Shown: piece after piece, positions 1 through 7,075 of the stretch | Numbering within the stretch: the first letter of the stretch is position 1 | Layout: each line of letters starts with the position of its first letter | DNA from: Dyadobacter chenhuakuii | Lineage (GTDB): Bacteria > Bacteroidota > Bacteroidia > Cytophagales > Spirosomataceae | DNA length: 64,000 bases | NCBI RefSeq assembly: GCF_023821985.2 | Contig: NZ_CP098805.1 | Span: forward strand, 5,925,235 to 5,989,234 | Direction of reading: 5' to 3' | Notes under the pieces: generated by a model | What the model saw: only the letters and a program-made list of their open reading frames with translations | Told to the model about the DNA's origin: nothing | The model's database searches: none | Translations under genes and position numbers: made by a program

Positions 1-229
1 AAAAGGCGGGCATGTGCCGCAAGCGAAGGAACTGGGCATTAAGGCCATGTCTGTGGTTTTGTCTCAGCCGAGGTTTTATCAATGGTCGGGCAGATTAGGG
101 CGCTCCCTGATGCGTACAATCCCTTTTGTAGTGAATAATGGAATGAATCCCTGGTTCAAACAACGCGAAATGCCCGAGCCGCCTAAGGAAAGTTTCCGCG
201 ACTGGTATATCCGAAATCGAAAAGAATAA
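1..229 (+). CDS. lutB: LutB-type lactate utilisation iron-sulfur protein, C-terminal fragment (5' end outside window)
   Basis: An open frame runs from the window edge (first full codon at base 2) to the stop at 229, so only about 75 C-terminal residues are visible. They end in a MPEPPKESFRDWY-type tail that I recognise from LutB/YkgF-like proteins. The [4Fe-4S] ferredoxin domains of LutB lie upstream and cannot be seen. LutB acts with LutA and LutC in oxidation of L-lactate to pyruvate. The next gene, 4 bases downstream, is a LutC-like LUD-domain protein, which supports the assignment and an operon. An internal GTG at 14 should not be taken as the start, because the frame is open to the edge. 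Confidence 0.8.
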   Translation, partial: KGGHVPQAKELGIKAMSVVLSQPRFYQWSGRLGRSLMRTIPFVVNNGMNPWFKQREMPEPPKESFRDWYIRNRKE

Positions 230-233
230 TACA

Positions 234-821
234 ATGACCTCACGGGAAAAAATATTGCAGCAAATAAAACTGAATAAGCCAGCCGAAACGCCGTTTCCGG
301 AAACCACGCGTTTTGACAGTTTATATGAAAATACAGAAGAGAAGTTTATAGAAACGCTCACCGCAATTTACACCGAAGTAATCGTGGTGAAGGATTTAGC
401 GGAGCTTGCACGGAAGGCCGACGAGCTTTACGCTTCCGTTGCGAACCGTGCAACCACCATTCCAGCATTGAGCAACTGGGCCGATTTTAGTCTCAATAAC
501 CCGGACCCGCACGCATTGGAGTTGATTGAAATTGCAATCCTGCAAGCGGAATTTGGTGTGGCTGAAAACGGTGCGATCTGGATTTCGGACGCGCATTTGC
601 CGCATCGTGCTTTGCCTTTTATCACGCAAAATCTGGCCTTTGTTATTCCACGAAAAGCGATTGTGAACAACATGCACGACGCATATGAGCGCCTGACCGA
701 GACCACGGGTTGGGGTTGTTTTATTTCCGGACCTTCCAAAACGGCTGACATTGAGCAATCGCTCGTCATAGGTGCACATGGCGCGAGAAGTTTGGTTATC
801 TTTCTGCTGGAAGAAGCCTGA
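234..821 (+). CDS. lutC: LUD-domain protein, LutC-type lactate utilisation protein
   Basis: A 195-residue protein with the LUD fold. The centre holds the GVAENGAIW segment (about residues 102-110) and the C-terminal part holds GPSKTADIE followed by IGAHGARSL (about 165-187), the signature near the end of LutC/YkgG proteins. LutC is a cytoplasmic partner of LutA and LutB in L-lactate to pyruvate conversion. It starts 4 bases after the upstream lutB stop and is probably co-transcribed and translationally coupled with it. No lutA is visible, but the window begins inside lutB, so it may lie just upstream. Length is normal for the family. Family assignment is secure; lactate as substrate rests on the lutB neighbour. 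Confidence 0.85.
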   Translation: MTSREKILQQIKLNKPAETPFPETTRFDSLYENTEEKFIETLTAIYTEVIVVKDLAELARKADELYASVANRATTIPALSNWADFSLNNPDPHALELIEIAILQAEFGVAENGAIWISDAHLPHRALPFITQNLAFVIPRKAIVNNMHDAYERLTETTGWGCFISGPSKTADIEQSLVIGAHGARSLVIFLLEEA

Positions 822-919
822 TATGCAGTGGATAATGTAGCAACCGGAGGAAAAAATTGCGTAAAAACGGCTTCCCGCCCATTCTTTCTTCTATTTTTGC
901 AAATACAAGATTCATCCAT

Positions 920-1627
920 ATGCCCAAAATAATTGTTGCGATTGATGGCTATTCCAGTTGTGGCAAAAGCACAACTGCGAAACTGGTTGCAAAGCAGCTG
1001 AACTATCCCTATATCGACACCGGTGCTATGTATCGGGCTGTTACACTGTATTTTATACAAAATCACGTCAGCCTTACCAATCCCAAAGAAACTGAAACAG
1101 CGCTGAGCAACATTCACATTTCCTTCCGCAGGCATGCCGAACTGGGGCGTAACGACACTTACCTGAACGGGCTCAATGTCGAAGATGAAATCCGCAAAAT
1201 GTATGTTTCCGAAAAGGTAAGCGATGTGAGTGCGATCGCGGAAGTAAGGCATGCTTTGGTGGCGCAGCAACAGCGCATGGGCAAAACCAAAGGTATTGTT
1301 ATGGATGGCCGGGACATCGGGACCGTTGTTTTTCCGCAAGCGGAATTAAAGATTTTCATGACCGCTGATCCGCTGATCCGCGCGCAAAGAAGGCAACTTG
1401 AATTACTAGAAAAAGGAGAGCTGATAGGACTGCCGGAAATTGCCGAAAATTTGAGAATGCGCGATCACATTGATACTACCCGTGCAGAAAGTCCGCTGAG
1501 GCAAGCAGCAGATGCTGTTTACATTGATAATTCCCTGATGACGCTGGACGAGCAGGTTGAAATGGTTGTCAGGCTGGCCGATGAGCAGATCGGGCTGTCA
1601 CTTCGCCGGAGAGCGAGCCGGGCCTGA
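920..1627 (+). CDS. cmk: Cytidylate kinase (CMP/dCMP kinase)
   Basis: Phosphorylates CMP and dCMP to the diphosphates in the cytoplasm, using ATP. The 235-residue protein opens with a P-loop of CMK type, DGYSSCGKST at residues 9-18. It then has YIDTGAMYRA, the MDGRDIGTVVFP motif around residue 115, and RAQRR in the lid region, all typical of Cmk. The frame is open further upstream to 857, but the ATG at 920 places the P-loop nine residues from the N terminus as in other Cmk proteins, so I chose it. The stop is one base before the ATG of the flavoenzyme gene at 1629, which suggests co-transcription. Pairing with a DAO-type oxidase is not functionally meaningful as far as I can tell. Confidence 0.93.
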   Translation: MPKIIVAIDGYSSCGKSTTAKLVAKQLNYPYIDTGAMYRAVTLYFIQNHVSLTNPKETETALSNIHISFRRHAELGRNDTYLNGLNVEDEIRKMYVSEKVSDVSAIAEVRHALVAQQQRMGKTKGIVMDGRDIGTVVFPQAELKIFMTADPLIRAQRRQLELLEKGELIGLPEIAENLRMRDHIDTTRAESPLRQAADAVYIDNSLMTLDEQVEMVVRLADEQIGLSLRRRASRA

Positions 1628-1628
1628 T

Positions 1629-2699
1629 ATGGAAGAGCACGATTATGACTATCTGATTGTTGGACAAGGCATTGCGGGTACTTCGCTGGCCATGCATTTG
1701 TTGGATCTTGGTAAAAAGATCTTAATAGTAAACGATTCGCAAGCACCTTCTTCCTCAAAAGTAGCGGCGGGGATATTTAATCCTTTAACCGGTAAAAAGC
1801 TGGTAAAAACCTGGCTCGCGGACGACCTCTTTCCCTATGCGAAGGGCTTCTACGGTTATCTTGAAGCAATATTTGGTGAGAAATTTGTGCATCCCGCACC
1901 TATTTATCGACCATTCCGCTCTATAGCCGAACAAAACACTTATCTCGCCCAGACAGCCGATCCGAAAATCGCTTCCTATATAAAGCAGGACGGAGATTCC
2001 GCCGATTTATCCGATTACATCCATGCCGGTTATGGTGGTTTAGAAGTGATCCGGTCTGGCTGGATCGACCTGCCTGTGTTATTGGACCAAAGCAAAAATT
2101 ATTTTCTGGAATACGGAATGCTTGTTGATGAAGCGTTCGATATCAATGCGTTGTCTGTTTCAACGGATGGGATTGTTTGGAAAGACAAGACATTTGGAAA
2201 GCTGGTTTTATGTCAGGGATTCAAGGCTTTGGAAAACGACTTTTTCAACTGGCTTCCTTTTACGCCGGTAAAAGGGCAAATCCTGGAAATTGAAACGGAA
2301 GTTCCCTTGCAAGATTACATTGTGAACCAGGGAATTTTCATGTTTCCGGTGGCTGACAAAGTGAGCCGGGTAGGAGCCACTTATTCCTGGGATCCGCTGG
2401 ATTGGGAGCCCACAGAAGAAGCCACTGCTGAACTGAAAGAAAAGCTAACTGCGCTGCTGAAAATACCGTATCAAATTCGCTCGGAAGTGGCGGGCATCAG
2501 ACCGTCTGTAAGGGATCGCAGGCCGTTGATCGGCGTGCATCCTGCATACCATAATGTTGCTATTTTCAATGGATTAGGCACGAAGGGTGTTACGCTGGCG
2601 CCATTTTTTGCAAATGAGCTCGCCCAACATTTGGAAAACGGTAAAGAATTGAATCCGCTAGTTAATATTCAGCGGTATTTTTCGTTATATTTCCGTTGA
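1629..2699 (+). CDS. FAD-dependent oxidoreductase of the DAO family
   Basis: A 356-residue flavoprotein. The N terminus carries the Rossmann dinucleotide fingerprint LIVGQGIAGTS (about residues 8-18). The C-terminal part has GIRPSVRDRRPLIG and FNGLGTKGV (about 295-325), which close the FAD site in D-amino-acid oxidase/glycine oxidase-like enzymes. I chose the ATG at 1629 because the fingerprint then sits at the N terminus as in the family; the frame is open upstream but overlaps cmk. It probably oxidises an amine or amino acid with FAD, but the substrate cannot be read from sequence. It is not clearly ThiO, since no thiamine genes are nearby. It follows cmk by one base and precedes the large exported protein by 16 bases. 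Confidence 0.82.
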   Translation: MEEHDYDYLIVGQGIAGTSLAMHLLDLGKKILIVNDSQAPSSSKVAAGIFNPLTGKKLVKTWLADDLFPYAKGFYGYLEAIFGEKFVHPAPIYRPFRSIAEQNTYLAQTADPKIASYIKQDGDSADLSDYIHAGYGGLEVIRSGWIDLPVLLDQSKNYFLEYGMLVDEAFDINALSVSTDGIVWKDKTFGKLVLCQGFKALENDFFNWLPFTPVKGQILEIETEVPLQDYIVNQGIFMFPVADKVSRVGATYSWDPLDWEPTEEATAELKEKLTALLKIPYQIRSEVAGIRPSVRDRRPLIGVHPAYHNVAIFNGLGTKGVTLAPFFANELAQHLENGKELNPLVNIQRYFSLYFR

Positions 2700-2715
2700 A
2701 GTCAGCCTTAGCACT

Positions 2716-5700
2716 ATGAGCATAAAATCTATATACAAGTTAACCTTTTCGGTCGGTCTTTTAGCGGTTTTAGGATTATTTACCGAATCAGTAGCGCAAC
2801 GCTACCCCTCCCAGGAAACATTTGGAAAGAACAGGGTTCAGTACAAGACCTTTAACTGGAAAATATTCAGAACAACCAATTTCGAAATCTATCATTACCA
2901 GGGCGGAACTGCGCTTGCCAAGCTGACTGCGCAATATGCTGAAAGTGAATTTGATAAGATCACCGATATCCTGGGCTGGACTCCTTACAGCCGTGTAAAA
3001 ATCTTTCTTTACAATTCTCCTGCCGAGTTGGAACAGAGCAACATGGGGCTGTCTACATTGGATAACCTTAATGAGCAGAAACTGGATCTTTCCCAGTCAC
3101 GGGTGGAAGTTGCATACACTGGAAACCAGGTTACATTTCGCCAGAAACTGGTAAAAGACATTAGCCTATTGTTTGTTTACGACATGCTTTATGGCGGAAA
3201 TATGAAGGAAGCGCTGCAAAGTTCATTACTGCTGACGCTGCCAGAATGGTTCATGTCAGGAACTGCGGCATACATTGCAGAGGGCTGGTCGCCGGAATTG
3301 AATGATTACATGCGTGATTTTTTCAAAAACCGCAATGTGCGTAAGCCGACATTAATGACTGGCAATGACGCTACACTGATCGGTCACTCCATCTGGAATT
3401 ACATTGCTGAACGCTACGGAAAAGACAAGATTTCAGATATCCTGAACCTTACCCGCATTATCAGAACCGAGCAAACCAGCATTACCAGCACTTTGGGGAT
3501 CCAGTCTTACAACCGTTTTCTACGTGATTGGAAAGCATATTATTTAAACCAAAACAAAAACGCCGAGCAGTTTTACGCTGATCCGGCTCCAACCTGGAAA
3601 TATAAGCTGAATGAATTCGGCGTTTCCGATGCAAGCGCCGTAATTAAGGTGTCTCCGGATAAGAAATTTACGGCCGTTAGTGAGATCAAGAATGGTCGTT
3701 ACAGGGTTTATTTGTTTGATAGTGAGACCGGTAGCAAGAAAATCGTTCGTCAGGGCAAGCTTGATTTCATAGGCGGAAGGGTGAAAACGCAGCCACCGCT
3801 TTTAGGCTGGTCCCGGAATAACGTGTTATCGATCCTGGCTACTGAAAATGACCGCAAGAATTTTTATCAGTATGAAAACCTGGGCACGAAAAAGGTCAAG
3901 GTGAAGCTGAAACGCAATATTCGTGGTCTGGATCAGATTGTGGATATGGATGTTTCGCATGACGGAACAATGCTTGCCGTAAGTGCGGATAAGGGCGGAC
4001 AAAATGACCTTTATCTGATCAGCGTTGCGCGGGCTTCTGCATTGCCATTAACAAGTGATCTTTACGATGATCTTTCCCCACGTTTCGTGCAAGGATCGTC
4101 GCGTAGGGTGGTTTTCTCTTCCAACCGGTCGGTGGATTCGCTGGGAACCGGCGATAAGGGAAATTACAAATCAATTTCGGGCTCGTTTACGATTTTCGAG
4201 CATGATGGAACGCCCAAGTCGGACAATCTGCTGAAACTCGTTCAGGCGGACGGAAAAACCAAGATATTGCCGGTTTACGCGGACGAAAATGACATTGTAT
4301 ACATTTCGAATGAGAAAGGCGTAAGCAACCTTTTTAAATTTAACCGTGCAAGCAATACAAATTCCCAGCTCACCAACTACATTCAAGGCATCAGAAATGC
4401 GGATTTGACAACCAAGTCGGGTGGAGGATTGGCTTACACTTATTTGAACGACGGTTATTACACAGCGGCTTTCAAAAATGGTTTTGATATCAATGCAACG
4501 GTAAACACACCGGCATTGACCAATGGTGCTGCGGCTGCTGCCCCGGCTGGAACATCAGCTGCTGGTACAACAACGGCCCAGAAAGCAGATTCGGCACAGC
4601 AGGCAAAACCTGCGGGAACGCCTAAAATCGCTCTGAAAGAAGGCGAAGTGGATACGGATAATTACGAATTTGACGAGGACGTTCTGAAAGCTTTCGAATC
4701 AAAACAGCGCCGGGGAACATTCCCGACATCGCCAAGCACATTGTCGAGGTCGAAAGCGACAAGGGAGAACATTGCTATCAAAGGGCCATATCCTTACAAA
4801 GGATTATTCATTACTAATGACGCCAATTCCGACTGGCGCATCGACCCGATCAGGGGATTTGGTTACGCTCAGTCCATTTCGATGAATGATCTGCTTGAAA
4901 ACCATGTCATTAAAGCAGGACTTTTCATTTCCTCGAATTTCCGCAACAGCGATCTTTTTGCAGAATATAATAACAATACTTACCGCATTGATTTTGGGCT
5001 GCGTATAGATAGAAAGAGCCTTTACGTTGATTCTGAGGGAGCGCCGCAGAAATACCGGTTTAACCAGCTGATGTTTACGGCATCCTATCCATTTTCGACG
5101 ACAAGCCGCTTCTCGCTTTCCCCGATGTTCAGCTCTACACGTATGATCGATGTGTATTTGCTGCCAAATCCTGATCTGGCATCGAACTATGGTGGTTTGC
5201 GGAGTGAATATGTGTTTGATAACACGCGTGTAAACGGTATGAATATGATGGAAGGAACGCGCTTCAAGATCCGTTATGACCTGCAACAAGGCTTGTCGAA
5301 TGGCAATGAAAGTTTCAATCGCGTAAGCCTCGATTTTCGTCATTACCAAAAAATCCACCGCGACCTGATCCTGGCGGTTCGTGCTTCGGCGAGTCATTCG
5401 GGTGGTAAGGCCCCAAAACAGAACATTCTGGGTGGGATGGAAAACTGGATCGGAAACAAGAAGGAAGTACGCACCGGTGACAACCCGCTCGATTTCCAAA
5501 AAGACAACCGCGACATTTTCTTCGCAGATTTCGCCACCAATTTGCGAGGCTTTAAGCTGAACCGATTATCCGGAACAAGCTATATGTTGTTGAATGCCGA
5601 ATTGAGAATACCATTGGTGAAATATCTTTATCGCGGTGCGATCACTTCCAGCTTCCTCCGCAACTTCCAGATCGTCGGTTTTGGCGATATCGGAACTGCA

Positions 5701-5940
5701 TGGACGGGTAAGGGGCCATTCAGCGAAAACAACAGTTTGAATACGCAAATCATTGGAAGCGAGGAAGATCCTTTCCGTGCAACGGTTACCAACTTCAAAA
5801 ATCCGTATTTAATGGGTTATGGAGTAGGCGCCAGAACGACGTTATTCGGCTTCTATGCTAAGTTTGATTACGCCTGGGGTGTCGACAACGGTTATACAAA
5901 TAAGGCCGTTCCTTACGTGACATTAGGCTATGATTTTTAA
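2716..5940 (+). CDS. Large exported protein: inactive peptidase-MA-like domain, beta-propeller, outer-membrane barrel
   Basis: A 1074-residue protein with a Sec signal peptide (hydrophobic stretch at about 8-26, then SVAQ). Residues ~30-280 resemble peptidase-MA-like gluzincins, including the LPEWFMSGTAAYIAEG segment (~174-189). Where a HExxH zinc motif is expected, the sequence reads VKDISLLFV, so zinc catalysis looks lost. Residues ~290-560 contain PD40/TolB-like propeller repeats such as SPDKKFTAVSE and SHDGTMLAVSAD. A low-complexity Ala/Thr/Gly/Pro linker follows (~595-640). Residues ~690-1074 look like a beta-barrel of the surface-antigen/BamA-like type and end in aromatic LGYDF, as outer-membrane proteins do. 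Such proteins are often labelled translocation protein TolB in Bacteroidota, but this is not the Tol-Pal TolB. The function is unknown. Confidence 0.75.
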   Translation: MSIKSIYKLTFSVGLLAVLGLFTESVAQRYPSQETFGKNRVQYKTFNWKIFRTTNFEIYHYQGGTALAKLTAQYAESEFDKITDILGWTPYSRVKIFLYNSPAELEQSNMGLSTLDNLNEQKLDLSQSRVEVAYTGNQVTFRQKLVKDISLLFVYDMLYGGNMKEALQSSLLLTLPEWFMSGTAAYIAEGWSPELNDYMRDFFKNRNVRKPTLMTGNDATLIGHSIWNYIAERYGKDKISDILNLTRIIRTEQTSITSTLGIQSYNRFLRDWKAYYLNQNKNAEQFYADPAPTWKYKLNEFGVSDASAVIKVSPDKKFTAVSEIKNGRYRVYLFDSETGSKKIVRQGKLDFIGGRVKTQPPLLGWSRNNVLSILATENDRKNFYQYENLGTKKVKVKLKRNIRGLDQIVDMDVSHDGTMLAVSADKGGQNDLYLISVARASALPLTSDLYDDLSPRFVQGSSRRVVFSSNRSVDSLGTGDKGNYKSISGSFTIFEHDGTPKSDNLLKLVQADGKTKILPVYADENDIVYISNEKGVSNLFKFNRASNTNSQLTNYIQGIRNADLTTKSGGGLAYTYLNDGYYTAAFKNGFDINATVNTPALTNGAAAAAPAGTSAAGTTTAQKADSAQQAKPAGTPKIALKEGEVDTDNYEFDEDVLKAFESKQRRGTFPTSPSTLSRSKATRENIAIKGPYPYKGLFITNDANSDWRIDPIRGFGYAQSISMNDLLENHVIKAGLFISSNFRNSDLFAEYNNNTYRIDFGLRIDRKSLYVDSEGAPQKYRFNQLMFTASYPFSTTSRFSLSPMFSSTRMIDVYLLPNPDLASNYGGLRSEYVFDNTRVNGMNMMEGTRFKIRYDLQQGLSNGNESFNRVSLDFRHYQKIHRDLILAVRASASHSGGKAPKQNILGGMENWIGNKKEVRTGDNPLDFQKDNRDIFFADFATNLRGFKLNRLSGTSYMLLNAELRIPLVKYLYRGAITSSFLRNFQIVGFGDIGTAWTGKGPFSENNSLNTQIIGSEEDPFRATVTNFKNPYLMGYGVGARTTLFGFYAKFDYAWGVDNGYTNKAVPYVTLGYDF

Positions 5941-5982
5941 TTAAAGAATCAGTATAAATTTTAAATTCACGGTTCTTATTGG

Positions 5983-6012
5983 TGGCAAGGGATAACTTCT
6001 CTTGCCATTTTT
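5983..6012 (+). terminator. Rho-independent terminator after the propeller/barrel gene
   Basis: The inverted repeat TGGCAAG (5983-5989) and CTTGCCA (6001-6007) has an 11-base loop and is followed directly by a run of T. It lies between the stop at 5940 and the PorP/SprF start at 6031, so it probably separates the two transcription units at least partly. Confidence 0.7.
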
Positions 6013-6030
6013 AGTTAGTAATTGATTTAA

Positions 6031-6963
6031 ATGAATCTCATGAACACACAACTTTTTCGGATCAGATTAAATGTTTGCCTTTTGCTGTTGGCAGCCGCAA
6101 GTTTCCAGCCTCTTTTGGCGCAAAGAGAAGTCCTTTACGAACAATATGTGCAAAGCCCGATGACCATTAACCCCGGCTTTACAGGTGTGCGGGAGACTTT
6201 CAATATGACGGCAATGTTCCGCAGAAAATGGTTTAACATTCAAAACTCGCCATCCAGTCAGACATTCACCGCAGACGGGACCGTTGCCAATGGCAAGTTT
6301 GGAATAGGCTTTATGGCATTGAATGACCAGACGAGTTTTTTCACTACCACGGGCTTTTCCGGCTCGTTCGCCTATCATCTCGGTATTTCGGATAATTGGA
6401 AGCTCGGGCTTGGTGCGCAGGGGGGAATTAATGTGCTTCCGGTTGTGGATTTGAGCTCTCCCAGGAATAATACGGTGCTTGGAAGTTTCGGAATCGGGGC
6501 ATGGCTGCGTTCGGATCGTCTGTATTTCGGGATATCAAAACCGGAACTGTTGACACAGAATTTCGGCAATCAGGCAATAACCAGCGTTTATCGTCGTCCC
6601 TTATATATAATGGCTGGTGGCAGTTACTATTTAAATGATGATCTGATGATATTGCCGCACGTTCTGTTTGTCCAGGAGAAGGACCATGCATTGCGTTTCG
6701 ACCTGGGTAGCAGGTTTTGGTTTAATGAAAAAGTCGGCATAGGGGCGTCATACCGGATTGGGGGCGGATATCAGTCATTTTCGCAGAAAGTGGATTATTT
6801 GCAGATCTCGGCAGAAGTGCAGGCAGGAAAGAATATCAGATTGGGATATTTTTACAGCACGCGCCAGGTTGAGCAACTTTACGCCAACTATTCCGGCCCG
6901 AAAGGCATACATGAACTTATGCTGAAATTTGTACCGAGTCCGAACGGGTTTCAGAAAAACTAG
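6031..6963 (+). CDS. PorP/SprF family outer-membrane protein (type IX secretion-associated)
   Basis: A 310-residue protein with a signal peptide ending near LLAQ (about residue 30). The YEQYVQSPMTINPGFTG segment that follows is diagnostic of the PorP/SprF family, and the rest is a predicted beta-barrel. Family members sit in the outer membrane and work with PorE-like proteins to anchor substrates of the type IX secretion system; many genomes hold numerous paralogues next to large adhesins. No PorE-like partner and no adhesin with a type B C-terminal domain is adjacent here, so its client is unclear. A second in-frame ATG at 6040 is equally possible as the start. A terminator precedes it, so it probably has its own promoter. 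Confidence 0.85.
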   Translation: MNLMNTQLFRIRLNVCLLLLAAASFQPLLAQREVLYEQYVQSPMTINPGFTGVRETFNMTAMFRRKWFNIQNSPSSQTFTADGTVANGKFGIGFMALNDQTSFFTTTGFSGSFAYHLGISDNWKLGLGAQGGINVLPVVDLSSPRNNTVLGSFGIGAWLRSDRLYFGISKPELLTQNFGNQAITSVYRRPLYIMAGGSYYLNDDLMILPHVLFVQEKDHALRFDLGSRFWFNEKVGIGASYRIGGGYQSFSQKVDYLQISAEVQAGKNIRLGYFYSTRQVEQLYANYSGPKGIHELMLKFVPSPNGFQKN

Positions 6964-7039
6964 TGCGGCTGGACGGTCAGAGATCGTTTTTGGCCTAAGT
7001 TAAAAGGATAATTTATTCGTAATGTTTTAATAAGTCTCG

Positions 7040-7047
7040 TACCTTTG
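7040..7047 (+). promoter_or_regulatory. Putative Bacteroidota -7 box upstream of sucA
   Basis: TACCTTTG matches the TAnnTTTG consensus of the Bacteroidota primary sigma factor. It lies 28 bases before the sucA ATG at 7076, giving a leader of about 20 bases. The -33 element is not clear. Confidence 0.5.
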
Positions 7048-7075
7048 TGCGGTAAATGAAATACTCACTTTTGTG

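Noticed and set aside
428..1339. Long open frame on the minus strand across lutC and cmk
   Set aside because: It runs antisense to two well-supported genes, has no recognisable domain, and its composition is Cys/Ile/Phe-rich as expected for a shadow of coding sequence.
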